Shown here piece by piece: positions 47,311-56,757 of a stretch of DNA of 64,000 nucleotides (positions within the stretch are counted from its first letter, which is position 1; every line of letters starts with the position of its first letter). The notes beneath the pieces were generated by a model, which made no database searches, was not told the DNA's origin, and saw nothing but the letters and a program-made list of their open reading frames with translations. The stretch is from Ralstonia pickettii (GTDB lineage: Bacteria > Pseudomonadota > Gammaproteobacteria > Burkholderiales > Burkholderiaceae): the NCBI RefSeq assembly GCF_000607165.1, contig NZ_JFZG01000004.1, positions 1 to 64,000 of the forward strand, written 5' to 3'. The position numbers and the translations under genes were made by a program.

Positions 47311-49374
47311 TTGGCCGCCGACACCCAACAAGACAGCCGCTTTCGCAAGCGGCTGTTTCTGTATTACGGGCTCTATACCGTAGGGCTGCTGCTCTTCATC
47401 GTGATGATGGGCGCGATCGAGCGCGTGCGCGGCGCGGGCGTGTGGCTGGGCTATGTGTTCCTGTTCGTCACGATTGCCATCTATGCGTGCATCGGGCTGA
47501 TCTGCCGCACGGCGGATCTGACCGAGTATTACGTGGCAGGGCGCCGCGTGCCGGCGTTCTTCAACGGCATGGCCACGGCGGCTGACTGGATGAGCGCCGC
47601 CTCGTTCATCGGCCTGGCGGGCATCGTGTTCGCTTCGGGCTACGAGGGCCTCGCTTACGTGATGGGCTGGACGGGCGGCTACTGCCTCGTCGCTTTCCTC
47701 CTGGCGCCGTACCTGCGCAAGTTCGGTGGCTACACGGTGCCGGATTTCCTGGCCAATCGCTACGGCAATGGCGAGCGCGGCGGCAGTTCTGTCGTGCGCG
47801 GCATCGCGGTGCTGGGCGCGACGCTGTGCTCGTTCGTCTACCTCGTCGCGCAGATCCAGGGTGTGGGGCTGGTGGTTACGCGCTTTATCGGCGTCGAATT
47901 TTCGGTGGGTGTGTTCTTCGGGCTGGCGGGCATTCTGGTGTGTTCGTTCCTGGGCGGCATGCGTGCCGTGACCTGGACCCAGGTGGCGCAGTACATCATC
48001 ATGATCGTGTCGTTCCTGGGCGTGGTGTCGATCATCGGTTGGCATCGGTATCACGACCCGGTGCCGCAGCTTTCGACGGGCCGCCTGCTGCTGCAGATCG
48101 AGAAAGAGGAACAGCGCATCGCGCACGACCCTGCAGAGCAGCACGTGCGCGACCAGTTCCTGAGCGAGGCGCAGGCGCTGCAGGAACGCATTTCGCAACT
48201 GCCGCAGTCGTTCGAGCATGCGCGGGAAACACTGAACACGCAGCTCAAGCTTGCACGCGAACGCAATGCGCCGCTGCGCGAGATCAAGGCACTGGAGCGC
48301 CAGCGCGAAGAATTTCCTCCAGATGCGGCCACCGCGTCGATCCTCTGGAATCAGCAGCGCGAAGACGCCCTGGCACGCAGCCGCATGGCGCCGCCATCCA
48401 TTGAGCCATTTCCGTCGGCGTCGCAAAACGAGCGCGGCACCGAGCGGCTGAACTTTGTGCTCCTGGTGTTTTGCCTCATGGTCGGCACGGCCAGCCTGCC
48501 GCACATCCTCACGCGCTTTCACACCACACCGTCGGTGCGCGAGACGCGCAATTCCGTGAGTTGGACGCTGGTTTTCGTGGCGCTGCTGTATGTGTCGGCG
48601 CCGGCGCTGGCGGCGCTCGTCAAGCTTGATCTGCTGCAGCACCTGGTAGGGGCGCCGTTTGCCGACCTGCCTCAGTGGATCGTGCCGTGGCGCAAGGTCG
48701 ACCCGCCCGTGTTTGCACTGCATGACATCAACGGCGACGGCATCGTGCAGTGGGCGGAGGTGATGATGCAGCCGGACATGGTTGTGCTGGCCGCGCCCGA
48801 GATTGCGGGGCTGCCGTACGTGTTGTCCGGGTTGATTGCGGCGGGCGCGTTGGCGGCGGCGCTGTCGACTGCCGATGGCCTGCTGCTGACCATCGCCAAC
48901 GCGCTGTCGCACGATGTGTACTTCCACATGATCGACAACACGGCCAGCCACCAGCGGCGCGTGACGAGCGCCAAGGTGGTGCTGCTGGGCGTGGCGCTGC
49001 TGGCGGCTTATGTGACGTCATTGAAGCCGGGCAACATCCTCTTCCTGGTTGGGGCGGCTTTCTCGTTGGCGGCGTCGTGCTTCTTTCCGGTATTGGTGCT
49101 GGCCGTGTTCTGGAAGCGCACCAATCGTGCCGGTGCCATCGCGGGCATGCTGACGGGGCTGGCCGTGAGCGTGTACTACATCATCGCCAACTACCCGTTC
49201 TTCACCCGCATGACGGGCGTGCTTGGCCAGCCGTGGTTTGGCGTCGACCCAATCGCCTCCGGTGCGTTCGGCGTACCGGCCGGTTTTGTCGCCGCGATTG
49301 TCGTGAGCCTCGTGACCAAGCCGAACCGGCCGGTGATCGACAAACTCGTCGGCTATATTCGCGATCCGCAGTAA
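47311..49374 (+). CDS. Sodium:solute symporter with coiled-coil insertion and EF-hand-like loop
   Basis: A 687-residue SSS-family transporter similar to the VC_2705/ActP branch associated with acs. The LeuT-type core has about 13 helices, including ADWMSAASFIGLAG and ISGLIAAGALAAALSTADGL-like TM8 (SGLIAAGALAAALSTADG). A hydrophilic insertion (about 262-335) is predicted coiled coil, rich in Glu/Arg/Gln. A second loop has DINGDGIVQWAE at residues 472-483, which fits the 12-residue EF-hand calcium loop. Translation starts at TTG 47311, 22 bp after acs, with no strong ribosome binding site. Acetate or another monocarboxylate is the likely substrate. Confidence 0.88.
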   Translation: MAADTQQDSRFRKRLFLYYGLYTVGLLLFIVMMGAIERVRGAGVWLGYVFLFVTIAIYACIGLICRTADLTEYYVAGRRVPAFFNGMATAADWMSAASFIGLAGIVFASGYEGLAYVMGWTGGYCLVAFLLAPYLRKFGGYTVPDFLANRYGNGERGGSSVVRGIAVLGATLCSFVYLVAQIQGVGLVVTRFIGVEFSVGVFFGLAGILVCSFLGGMRAVTWTQVAQYIIMIVSFLGVVSIIGWHRYHDPVPQLSTGRLLLQIEKEEQRIAHDPAEQHVRDQFLSEAQALQERISQLPQSFEHARETLNTQLKLARERNAPLREIKALERQREEFPPDAATASILWNQQREDALARSRMAPPSIEPFPSASQNERGTERLNFVLLVFCLMVGTASLPHILTRFHTTPSVRETRNSVSWTLVFVALLYVSAPALAALVKLDLLQHLVGAPFADLPQWIVPWRKVDPPVFALHDINGDGIVQWAEVMMQPDMVVLAAPEIAGLPYVLSGLIAAGALAAALSTADGLLLTIANALSHDVYFHMIDNTASHQRRVTSAKVVLLGVALLAAYVTSLKPGNILFLVGAAFSLAASCFFPVLVLAVFWKRTNRAGAIAGMLTGLAVSVYYIIANYPFFTRMTGVLGQPWFGVDPIASGAFGVPAGFVAAIVVSLVTKPNRPVIDKLVGYIRDPQ

Positions 49375-49399
49375 AAAAGCCGGCTCCCGACGAGCCGGC
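49373..49399 (-). terminator. Terminator of the DUF4239 module
   Basis: GCCGGCTC (49379-49386) / GAGCCGGC (49392-49399). On the minus strand it is followed by a six-T run (49378-49373); the plus strand has A's before and no T's after, so it mainly ends the minus-strand operon. Confidence 0.75.
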
Positions 49400-49494
49400 A
49401 AAGGGCAGGACCGAAGCGTGGGGGCTCCGGCCCTGGGGCTGACCTCTCCCGCCAGCCCACAACACGAGTGGGGCAGCGCGGCGAGGCGGCGCGC

Positions 49495-50298
49495 TCAGTC
49501 GGGCAAGGGATGCGCCTGCGGCTTGTCGTTCGATAACGTCTGGATGGCCCGCTCCAGCGGTGCCGCACTGACGCTGACTTCGCCTGCAAAGGGCCGGTCC
49601 ACGGCCAGCACAAAAAAGAACGCCAGGCCCAGCGTGGTCGCCCACACGGCCACCAGCGCCATGTGAAAGCGCGTGGCCGGCAGCGCATAGAGCAGCAACA
49701 ACGAAAGGCCGCTGGCGATCAGCATCACGCCCCAGAGCGTGCTGGGCATGGCGGCTTCCAGGTTCTGCAGGCGTTTCTCCCGGTACTTCACCATCTCGTT
49801 GACGCGGGCGAGCACTTCGATCAGCAGCACGCGTTCGCGGTCGTCGCGGGGCGTGATGCGGTTGGCCGTGGCGAACATGTTGTTGAACGCAGCCTCCGTG
49901 TCGGCGTCAGGACGCGCTTGCTGCTGCATGCTCGGCCATTCGTCACGGACAACGTGCTCCAGATAGGTGATCAGCTCGCTTCGCGCGGTTGTGGCGCTCA
50001 GGTGCGAGAACGCCGAGAGATCGCGCGCGAGTTCCGTGGCGCACGCAGCTTCGGCGGCGACGATGTCGGCGGCGGCTTGATACGCACCCCATACCGAGAT
50101 GGCCGAGAAGGCGACCAGCAGCGAGTTGATGGTCGTGACGGCCGTCATCATGGCGATGGTCATGTTGCGCTGTTCGGCGTCGAGCGTGACTGGAAAAACG
50201 CGGCGAAACAGCGCGTAGCCGCCCAATGCTACGAACAGCGTGGCGAAGACGATGATCGCGCCCATCGCCCATGCGGGGATGTTGTAGAGGAACAGCAT
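49495..50298 (-). CDS. DUF4239 bestrophin-like membrane protein
   Basis: A 267-residue protein with two N-terminal helices (about 6-28 and 45-70) and two C-terminal helices (about 188-228), separated by a cytoplasmic helical region (AACATELARDLSAFSHLS). This is the layout of the DUF4239/bestrophin-like family of possible anion channels, which have no known function in bacteria. It begins four bases after the stop of the preceding gene (50303-51316), so they are a tight pair. Confidence 0.75.
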   Translation of the reverse strand: MLFLYNIPAWAMGAIIVFATLFVALGGYALFRRVFPVTLDAEQRNMTIAMMTAVTTINSLLVAFSAISVWGAYQAAADIVAAEAACATELARDLSAFSHLSATTARSELITYLEHVVRDEWPSMQQQARPDADTEAAFNNMFATANRITPRDDRERVLLIEVLARVNEMVKYREKRLQNLEAAMPSTLWGVMLIASGLSLLLLYALPATRFHMALVAVWATTLGLAFFFVLAVDRPFAGEVSVSAAPLERAIQTLSNDKPQAHPLPD

Positions 50299-50302
50299 GA
50301 GG

Positions 50303-51316
50303 TCACTCCTTGGATGGCCGGTTGGAGGCAGAGGGGGGCGCAGAAGCCGGCGGGTCGCTGGCGGCGAGCATGGCGCGCGTGAAGTCGGCCAGGCGTTGGC
50401 GCATCGCCTCGGGTGAGGCGTTGCTGTCGAACGACTGTTGCAGATCGATCAGGTTGGCTGCGAGTTCGCTTTGCCACTGCGTGCGCTCGCTGGCGGCGCG
50501 CGCACGGTAGGTCTGCATGGCAGCGTCGGCATCGGCCGAGCGGTCACCGCGTACGAGCGTTTCGAGCGCGTCCACCAGCCGCTGCAGCAGCCGGTGCACA
50601 GCGGTGGCAGAGAAGCCGCCCAGCATCGCCAGCGTCGGTTTGCCGAAGTTGTGCATGCTGCCCCCGTCGAACAGATGCGCCGGCAGCATCTCGACCAGGA
50701 TCAACCCGGCAATCACGCCGAGGATCAACCGTGCGCAGTAGGAGGCGTCGTACTTCGGGTCGTAGGTGGCGGCAGCCACATAGCGATGTGCCTGAAACAA
50801 TGTCGCAAACGACGCGCCCAGCCCCGCGCAGAACAGCAGGAAAAGCGTGTTCCATAACAGAGGCGCGCCGTCCGAATCCAGGAAACCCCGGTCGATGTTT
50901 GCGCTCGACACGTCGGGCGACATGCCGGTGGCAATCACGGCGATCAGGAAGACGATCGCAGCGCTGGTCAGCAGCCGTATCAACGGCACAGGACCGAGCC
51001 ATGGGAACGGATGATCGCTGCGATGCTGTGCGTCGAGCAGCGTGACGGCTTGCGGGGTAGCCGGCGCGATGGCGGCCGCAAGTTTGCGGTGGATGGCGGC
51101 CAGCGCGTGGTGCGGTGTGGCCTGCGGCGGCATCTGCCTGTCGATGAGCGGGCCGAGCTGGGCGATGAGTTCCGGCGCGACCGGCAAGCCGTGGTGCAGG
51201 GCGTAGCGGGCCATCGCTTCGCATTCTTCACGCAGTTGTTCAACGAGGGGCGGGATTGGTTGTGGCTGCGGTGCCGCACGCGGGCGCAGCCAATGCGCGA
51301 AGCCGAGCGGGATCAT
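50303..51316 (-). CDS. Membrane protein partner of the DUF4239 gene
   Basis: A 337-residue protein. A soluble N-terminal part (1-110), then four hydrophobic segments (LIRLLTSAAIVFLIAVIATG, LFLLFCAGLGASFATLF, LILGVIAGLILVEMLP and PTLAMLGGFSATAVHRLLQRLV), then a helical charged C-terminus (DADAAMQTYRARAASERTQW) ending in a Ser/Pro-rich tail. I recognise no family. It precedes the DUF4239 gene by four bases, and the two are likely translated together. Confidence 0.7.
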   Translation of the reverse strand: MIPLGFAHWLRPRAAPQPQPIPPLVEQLREECEAMARYALHHGLPVAPELIAQLGPLIDRQMPPQATPHHALAAIHRKLAAAIAPATPQAVTLLDAQHRSDHPFPWLGPVPLIRLLTSAAIVFLIAVIATGMSPDVSSANIDRGFLDSDGAPLLWNTLFLLFCAGLGASFATLFQAHRYVAAATYDPKYDASYCARLILGVIAGLILVEMLPAHLFDGGSMHNFGKPTLAMLGGFSATAVHRLLQRLVDALETLVRGDRSADADAAMQTYRARAASERTQWQSELAANLIDLQQSFDSNASPEAMRQRLADFTRAMLAASDPPASAPPSASNRPSKE

Positions 51317-51556
51317 GCGGGCCTCCCGTCGTTAGCTGGCGTGCTCGGCAGGATGATGGAAAGCGAGCCGCGTTGCAGGTGTGGGCTGTTGTGTCGCATG
51401 GTGGCTTTCGTCGGCAGGCTGGGCCGTGCACGGCCCCGGCTTGCCCCGTTGCTTGTTGCACACGGGGCCAGTCCACTTTGCGTCGCGCGTGCGAGCCCGC
51501 CAATGCAGCGGAAGTCACGAACGACGGCCTAACGAAAGACACAGGACAGAAAAGAG

Positions 51557-51586
51557 AAAACGCCCGCGGCCTTTCGGCGGCGGGCG
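51557..51586 (-). terminator. Terminator after the chemoreceptor gene
   Basis: CGCCCGC (51561-51567) / GCGGGCG (51580-51586) with a TTTT tail on the minus strand (51560-51557). It lies 47 bp past the chemoreceptor stop. Confidence 0.8.
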
Positions 51587-51632
51587 CAATGACAGCTTGG
51601 AGAAGACAACTACGACGGTGACCGTGCTCCGA

Positions 51633-53210
51633 TCAGGCGCGTGCGGCGTGCGGATCGACGCGGAAGAAGGACATCGCAGCGTTCAGCTCTTGCCCCTGGT
51701 CCTGCAGCGATTGCGATGCGGCTGCGGCTTCTTCCACCAGCGCCGCATTGCGCTGTGTGACTTCATCCATTTGCGAGATCGCCTGATTGACCTGTTCGAT
51801 GCCGCGCTTCTGCTCGACGGATGCGGCGGCAATTTCTTCCATGATGTGCGTGACCCGGGCCACGGCTTGCGTGACCTCCGTCATGGTCTCGCCGGCTTCG
51901 CCCGCCAGCGTGGAGCCGTCGTGAATGCGCTCTACCGACGAGGCGATCAGTTCTTTGATCTCCTTTGCCGCCGTTGACGAACGCTGCGCCAGGCTGCGCA
52001 CCTCGCTGGCGACCACTGCAAAACCGCGCCCCTGCTCGCCTGCGCGTGCGGCTTCCACGGCGGCATTCAGCGCGAGGATGTTGGTCTGGAACGCGATGCC
52101 TTCGATGATGCCGGTGATGTCGGCAATCTTGCTTGAACGGTCGCTGATGTCCTGCATGGTCGACACGACCTGGCCGACGACCGTGCTGCCCTTGAGCGCC
52201 ACTTCCGACGCGGTAGAGGCCAGCGCGGTGGCGTGCTGGGCGTTGTCGGCGTTCTGCTTCACAGTGGAAGTCAGCTCTTCCATGCTGGCGGCTGTTTCTT
52301 GCAGCGACGATGCCTGTGCTTCCGTGCGCTGGCTCAGGTCGGCATTGCCCGCCGCAATCTGTTTGGCTGCGCCGGCGACGCTTGTGCTGCTGTCGCGTAC
52401 CTTGTCGACGATCTCCGTCAGGCGGCCGTTCATGTCACGCAGGGCAGAGAGCAGGTGGCTCGTCTCGTCCTTGCCTTGCACCTGGATGCGACTGCTCAGA
52501 TCACCGCGTGCCACCGTCCGGGCGACATCCACAGCGGTGCGGATCGGCTGCGTGATCGAGCGCGTGATGATGATGCCCGCGATCACGGCCAGCAGCACCG
52601 CGCCGATCGACAGGCCGGCCAGCAGATTGCGCTGCATGACGTACTGCGCCTCATACGCTTGCACGAGCTGTTCCTGGCGCTCGTGCGTGTACGTGGCATA
52701 CGCGTCGGTGGCCTTGATGAGGGCGGCCAGCAGCGGGCGGCACTCGTTGTCCATCTTCTGGATGGCTTCGTCGTGTTTGCCGGCAAGTGCCAGCCCGACG
52801 ATGTCGGTCGCCACGGGGCCGTACTGGGCTTCCACGCGATTGATGTCTTCCACCAGCGTACGGGCGCGGTCGTTGGCGTCCTTGGCGCCCGCAATCATGT
52901 CGTTGAGCTGCTTGAGCTTGCTCTTCACATCGTCGTGCGCCCGAAAGACGTCAGCCTTCTCCAGATCCAGGTCTTTTTGCGTGACCACGAGGACCAGGTT
53001 GCGTGCCGCAATGGCGCGCCGATCCACCGCCGTGCGTACGTCGTTTGCAACGTCTGCGCGGGCGCTGATGCCGTGCACGTAGTTCGAGAACCCTTCCGTC
53101 GATTCGGAGAGTGCCCGCAACGACATGCCTGACACCACGACAACAATGGCGGCCAACACGCCAAAGCCCGCCCTGAGCTTGGCTTTGATGGTCATCTGAA
53201 AAAGGTTCAC
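51633..53210 (-). CDS. Methyl-accepting chemotaxis protein, 4HB sensor
   Basis: A 525-residue transmembrane chemoreceptor. TM1 is about 9-30, a four-helix-bundle periplasmic sensor follows (about 31-190), TM2 at about 191-212 ([20 protein letters not shown] by parts), HAMP, then the cytoplasmic hairpin with the conserved tip ([35 protein letters not shown] by parts). No NWETF-type C-terminal CheR-binding pentapeptide is visible; the protein ends [10 protein letters not shown]. Starts at GTG 53210 with GGAGGA five bases upstream. A sigma-28-like promoter lies 171 bp upstream. The ligand is unknown. Confidence 0.94.
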   Translation of the reverse strand: MNLFQMTIKAKLRAGFGVLAAIVVVVSGMSLRALSESTEGFSNYVHGISARADVANDVRTAVDRRAIAARNLVLVVTQKDLDLEKADVFRAHDDVKSKLKQLNDMIAGAKDANDRARTLVEDINRVEAQYGPVATDIVGLALAGKHDEAIQKMDNECRPLLAALIKATDAYATYTHERQEQLVQAYEAQYVMQRNLLAGLSIGAVLLAVIAGIIITRSITQPIRTAVDVARTVARGDLSSRIQVQGKDETSHLLSALRDMNGRLTEIVDKVRDSSTSVAGAAKQIAAGNADLSQRTEAQASSLQETAASMEELTSTVKQNADNAQHATALASTASEVALKGSTVVGQVVSTMQDISDRSSKIADITGIIEGIAFQTNILALNAAVEAARAGEQGRGFAVVASEVRSLAQRSSTAAKEIKELIASSVERIHDGSTLAGEAGETMTEVTQAVARVTHIMEEIAAASVEQKRGIEQVNQAISQMDEVTQRNAALVEEAAAASQSLQDQGQELNAAMSFFRVDPHAARA

Positions 53211-53380
53211 TGTGTCCTCCGGTTTGCTGACTGAATTGAGATGCGGTCGCGCACCGGAGCGGCTAGGGAAAGACGGTCGACGACCACGTTAGTTATGTGC
53301 AAGGGCTGCGTACTTGAGAGAGGCAGGTTATGTCACGATGTGACCGGTTGTTTTCGTCGGATATCCCGGTCTCCACGGGG

Positions 53381-53407
53381 TTATCGGCATTGAAAAGAAA
53401 ATCCTGA
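53381..53407 (-). promoter_or_regulatory. Sigma-28-like promoter upstream of the chemoreceptor gene
   Basis: On the minus strand TCAGGATT-N11-GCCGATAA; the second block is the exact FliA -10 consensus, and the first matches TAAAGTTT at five of eight bases. Chemoreceptor genes are typical FliA targets. Confidence 0.65.
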
Positions 53408-53663
53408 ATAACATTCTTTCTGAGCGTTTTCACTTAATGCAAATCGGGGGCCTTTGTTTTGCCGGTGAAACCTTATCTGGCAAGGCCTGGGGTGCCATCG
53501 TTTCGAATCGTGAGACGGATTATGCGGGCTGAATGGTGCCAACGTTCTCCTACTCTATTTGCGTTATTTATATTCAGATATCGATATTTTCACTACACTA
53601 TTCACGGTGCGTAGTTTTACGGATGGATTTGGCGGATTACATATTTTGGTGGTGCCTGGTATT

Positions 53664-53693
53664 TAAAGAAAACGGCCCGCGAAGCGGGCCGTT
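53664..53693 (-). terminator. Terminator of the CocE-type gene
   Basis: AACGGCCCGC (53671-53680) / GCGGGCCGTT (53684-53693) with a three-base loop; the minus strand continues TTCTTTAAAT. Confidence 0.88.
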
Positions 53694-53717
53694 ACATCAC
53701 CGAGGACTGCGCGCTTG

Positions 53718-55721
53718 CTACAGCGCCGTGGCCGGCACCACAGGCAGCACCACCTTGGATGGATGGGCTGCATCGCTATAGACCGTCAGCACACCGATGA
53801 GCGAGTTGAGCAGCGAGGGCAGCGGCGGCACGCCTTGCGGCAAGTTGCTGGCGCCCACGGCCACCCGCAGTTTGTGCCCCTTGGCGATGAGCGCACTCGT
53901 CGGGAACACCTCGACCGGCATCATCACAGCCTGACCGGGCATGAGTGCCTGCGCGGAGCTTGGGGTGAACGGATGCCAGGGCTGGATCATCAGGCCATTC
54001 ATCGTGCGCGAACGGCTCGCGTCCACCGCGCGCAGCGAGGCTGTCTGGAGGCCGTCAGTGAGTGGCGTGACGTTCCCCGCAGCGTCCACGTCGTCAATGC
54101 GTACCGAGACGCCGGCGTCCAGCGCGGTGGTCGAGATCCAAACATCCGCCTCAATCGGCCCGTTGAGGTAGACATCCGCCGGCATGGGTGGCGTCTCGAA
54201 CTTCACATCGGCGGCTTCAGCGATGGTGTCGTCGGTCTGGCACGGTAGCGGGAGGAAACCCGTCAAGCCGGCCGTCCATTGCGACAGGCTGATCGAGCAC
54301 GCACCGTTCAGCGGCTGCTGCGCGACCATGTTGGGCGCCTCGTTGGCGGCCGGCGCGGTGGCCGACAGGCTCTTGTCGCCACGCAGGAAGAGCTGCTGAG
54401 CCTGCACCTGCGGATGCGGCCAGTCTGTAGCAGTGGCGTAGTGGCCGAAGCCGGTCACATATTGCGTGACGTTGGGAAGCGCATCGGCGCCCACGTTCAT
54501 GCCTTTGACGTACTGATCAAACCATTGCAACTGAATGTGGTTCAGCGGCGGCACGCCATCGACCGGCAACCCGCTGCCCAAAGCGGCCTGCAGGTGCGTC
54601 CACGGGCCGATCAGCAGCTTGGCCGGTGCCTGCGTCTTGATGCTCTCGTACGTGAGCGGTTCACTGCGCTGGAAAAGATCGTGCAGGCCGCCCACCACGA
54701 AGGTCGGCACATTGATCTTCCCGTCGTTTTCCAGCGGCGAGCGCGTCGCCCAGAACGCGCCGTCATAGGCAGTGGCGGTTGTGCCGAGCAGCGCCTGGAC
54801 CATGATTGGCAGCTGGAACGTCGTGACCGCAGACACTAGGTGCTGCAGCACGGCCGGCAAACCGATGGTCGGGTCTGTCACCAGCGTCGGATCGGTCAGG
54901 CTCAGCACTGACACCAGACCGAACCACGCCGGTATGAACGTGAGATTCGTCTGCCCACCCGTGAAGACGATGTCGCGGTAGCCATCACCAATCGGCACGA
55001 TGGGGAAGGCCGCCTTGACCGCCGGATGGTTCTGCGCCGCCGTGATCACCGTTGTGATGCCGAGGTACGACACGCCGTAAAGGCCGATGGCACCGTTGCT
55101 CCACGATTGCTGCGTCACCCAGTCGACCACGTGGCCGTAGTCGCTTTGCTCATCGGCGCCAAAGGCATCCCACGCACCCTGCGACTGGCCGGTGCCGCGC
55201 ACGTCCACCACCACGGTCGCATAGCCGTGCTGAACGATGTACGGATCGGCCGCGCCCAGCGCTGCGCCAATCGAGGCTTCGTATTGCGCGTTGCCGCCGT
55301 TGTACGAGGTTTGCACGAGCACCGTCGGAAAGGTGCCCGTCGCGGCTTTACCTGATGCGTCAGCCGGCAGTGTCACGTAGGCAGCAAGCTTGGTACCGTC
55401 GGGCATGGTGATGTACTGCGTGGGCTGCCGCGCGACGCCCGCGTAGAGCACGGGCGGGTTGTAGTCGACCCACTTCGCGCCCGCGTTGCTCTTGATGGAC
55501 GTTCCCGGTTGCGCCGGTGTGGCACGCGTACCGAGCGTGGTCCAGTTGACTGCGGCCGGCTGCACCGGCTGTGTTGGCTGCATGGTGTTTGAATCTGCGG
55601 GGATGCTGTTGGCGACGGTCGAGCCGTCACCGCCGCCGCAGCCCGACAGCGAAAGCGCCGCGCACAGCAGCGCCGACATCAGCATGCGGTTGCGCCGCAC
55701 GCGTGGGTTGCCCATTTGCAT
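53718..55721 (-). CDS. CocE/NonD family lipoprotein hydrolase (Xaa-Pro dipeptidyl-peptidase fold)
   Basis: A 667-residue exported lipoprotein. The signal peptide ends in LSLSGC, a lipobox, followed by GGGDGS. The CocE/S15 alpha/beta-hydrolase domain spans about 145-430: GTGQSQGAWDAFGADEQSDYGHVVDW and the nucleophile elbow GLYGVSYLG (catalytic Ser). The C-terminal jelly-roll (about 520-667) has DVWISTTALDAGVSVRIDDVD by parts. ATG 55721 is eight bases after GAGGAG; the frame is open a further 66 codons but without a signal sequence there. Substrates of such enzymes include proline peptides, cocaine-type esters and glutaryl-cephalosporins; not determinable here. Confidence 0.88.
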   Translation of the reverse strand: MQMGNPRVRRNRMLMSALLCAALSLSGCGGGDGSTVANSIPADSNTMQPTQPVQPAAVNWTTLGTRATPAQPGTSIKSNAGAKWVDYNPPVLYAGVARQPTQYITMPDGTKLAAYVTLPADASGKAATGTFPTVLVQTSYNGGNAQYEASIGAALGAADPYIVQHGYATVVVDVRGTGQSQGAWDAFGADEQSDYGHVVDWVTQQSWSNGAIGLYGVSYLGITTVITAAQNHPAVKAAFPIVPIGDGYRDIVFTGGQTNLTFIPAWFGLVSVLSLTDPTLVTDPTIGLPAVLQHLVSAVTTFQLPIMVQALLGTTATAYDGAFWATRSPLENDGKINVPTFVVGGLHDLFQRSEPLTYESIKTQAPAKLLIGPWTHLQAALGSGLPVDGVPPLNHIQLQWFDQYVKGMNVGADALPNVTQYVTGFGHYATATDWPHPQVQAQQLFLRGDKSLSATAPAANEAPNMVAQQPLNGACSISLSQWTAGLTGFLPLPCQTDDTIAEAADVKFETPPMPADVYLNGPIEADVWISTTALDAGVSVRIDDVDAAGNVTPLTDGLQTASLRAVDASRSRTMNGLMIQPWHPFTPSSAQALMPGQAVMMPVEVFPTSALIAKGHKLRVAVGASNLPQGVPPLPSLLNSLIGVLTVYSDAAHPSKVVLPVVPATAL

Positions 55722-56247
55722 GGGGTGTCTCCTCTTGAATGCTTTTGTTGTGTGTGGGGGATGGCCGGCGCGCCGAGGGTGGCGGCACGCGGCCGATCGC
55801 TTCTGGTTCGGAAGCGGAGCAAGCGAAGAGGCCGGCGCAGAAGAGGGGTGGGTGACACGACCGATCGCGCGCCAGCGGGCTTGGGCGCACGGATAAAGCA
55901 CCAAGCATGCCCACGGCACGACACCCGCAGATGGCGCTGTACGGCGGTGTGGTATGTGTTTCTGGGCTCGGAACGCTACCGGCGTTACGTAACGTTCCGC
56001 GTAACGAGGGGCCTGATGCAGCCGTTTTCATATGAGGAATCCGCACCCCACCAATGGAGGGATGCTGCCCGCGAAGCCGCATCAACAGGGTGTTTCAAAC
56101 AGATCAAAACGACAATGCGTGCATGCAAAAAGCGCGCATTGACCGGCTCAGTGGTGTTGGCATGGACGTTGCGTATTCAGGCTGCGCGCCCGGCACAGGG
56201 CGCCACACGAAGAGCGCAACAACAGCACAGACAGCAAGGGGGCCATC
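55722..56247. other. 526-bp gap with no gene
   Basis: Upstream region of the CocE gene (minus) and of the small hypothetical gene (plus). The CocE ribosome binding site GAGGAG is at its left edge. Open frames crossing it have no ribosome binding site or family likeness. I see no other feature. Confidence 0.5.
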
Positions 56248-56529
56248 ATGAATCGCACCATTCAAGACGTCGAAATTGCCGCTGCCATCGACTCGGACCT
56301 GCTCCGCCGCCGCGAGCAGTTTGCCGGTCAGCCCGCCGCGTGGCGGGTGTGGTCAGAAGCCGCGCACGTTGCCACATTGAATGAGCGCGCACGCACGGCG
56401 TTTATCGAGCACGTAGCCAATAGCCGCGGTGCCGATATTGCCCTGCGCCTGCTGCTGAAAGCGCAGTCGATTCGCGATCAGATTACGCAGACCCTGCTGA
56501 CGAGCGAGACGCAAGCCACGCTGCATTGA
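56248..56529 (+). CDS. Small hypothetical protein
   Basis: A 93-residue soluble, helix-rich protein. No family recognised. AGGGGGC upstream is a plausible ribosome binding site for ATG 56248. It reads MNRTIQDVEIAAAIDSDLL, then many Ala/Arg-rich helical turns, ending LLTSETQATLH. It lies just upstream of tRNA-Ser and ends before a terminator-like hairpin. Confidence 0.6.
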   Translation: MNRTIQDVEIAAAIDSDLLRRREQFAGQPAAWRVWSEAAHVATLNERARTAFIEHVANSRGADIALRLLLKAQSIRDQITQTLLTSETQATLH

Positions 56530-56577
56530 GTTACGCGAGGGGATGCCGACCGCGCAAGACGTGTCGGCGGTGGGGTA

Positions 56578-56611
56578 CAAAAGGCCTTGTCGGGAGACCG
56601 GGCCTTTTGTT
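56578..56611 (+). terminator. Terminator after the 56248 gene
   Basis: ACAAAAGGCC (56578-56585 region) pairs with GGCCTTTTGT (56601-56610) around a 14-base loop; T-rich end. Confidence 0.65.
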
Positions 56612-56621
56612 TGAGCGGACC

Positions 56622-56649
56622 TTGGCGAGCCCGTACGGTGTGCTACAAT
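56622..56649 (+). promoter_or_regulatory. Promoter of the tRNA-Ser gene
   Basis: TTGGCG (56622-56627), 16-bp spacer, TACAAT (56644-56649); starts about 10 bases before the mature 5' end. Confidence 0.75.
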
Positions 56650-56659
56650 CGCGGGCTTC

Positions 56660-56750
56660 GGAGAGATGGATGAGCGGTTTAAGTCGCACGCCTGGAAAGC
56701 GTGTATAGGTTAATAACCTATCGGGGGTTCGAATCCCCCTCTCTCCGCCA
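56660..56750 (+). tRNA. tRNA-Ser (anticodon GGA)
   Basis: A 91-base class II tRNA with encoded CCA. Acceptor stem GGAGAGA (56660-56666) pairs with TCTCTCC (56740-56746); G is the discriminator before CCA (56748-56750). The anticodon stem is CACGC/GCGTG with GGA at 56694-56696, reading UCC and UCU. A long variable arm (TATAGGTTAATAACCTAT) is typical of serine tRNAs. The TpsiC arm carries GGGGGTTCGAATCCCCC. A good promoter precedes it and a terminator follows. Confidence 0.97.
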
Positions 56751-56757
56751 GGAATCC

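Larger units (their letters stand above)
53211..53717. other. 507-bp AT-richer gap between chemoreceptor and CocE hydrolase genes
   Basis: No convincing gene. GC is clearly below the flanks, especially 53390-53670, with runs such as ATTTATATTCAGATATCGAT. It contains the chemoreceptor promoter and the terminator of the CocE gene. A 68-codon-plus plus-strand frame (53533-53781) exists but has no ribosome binding site and runs into that terminator. Confidence 0.6.

Noticed and set aside
53533-53781. Plus-strand frame in the AT-richer gap
   Set aside because: No ribosome binding site, runs through the CocE terminator, and overlaps the CocE coding region in antisense.
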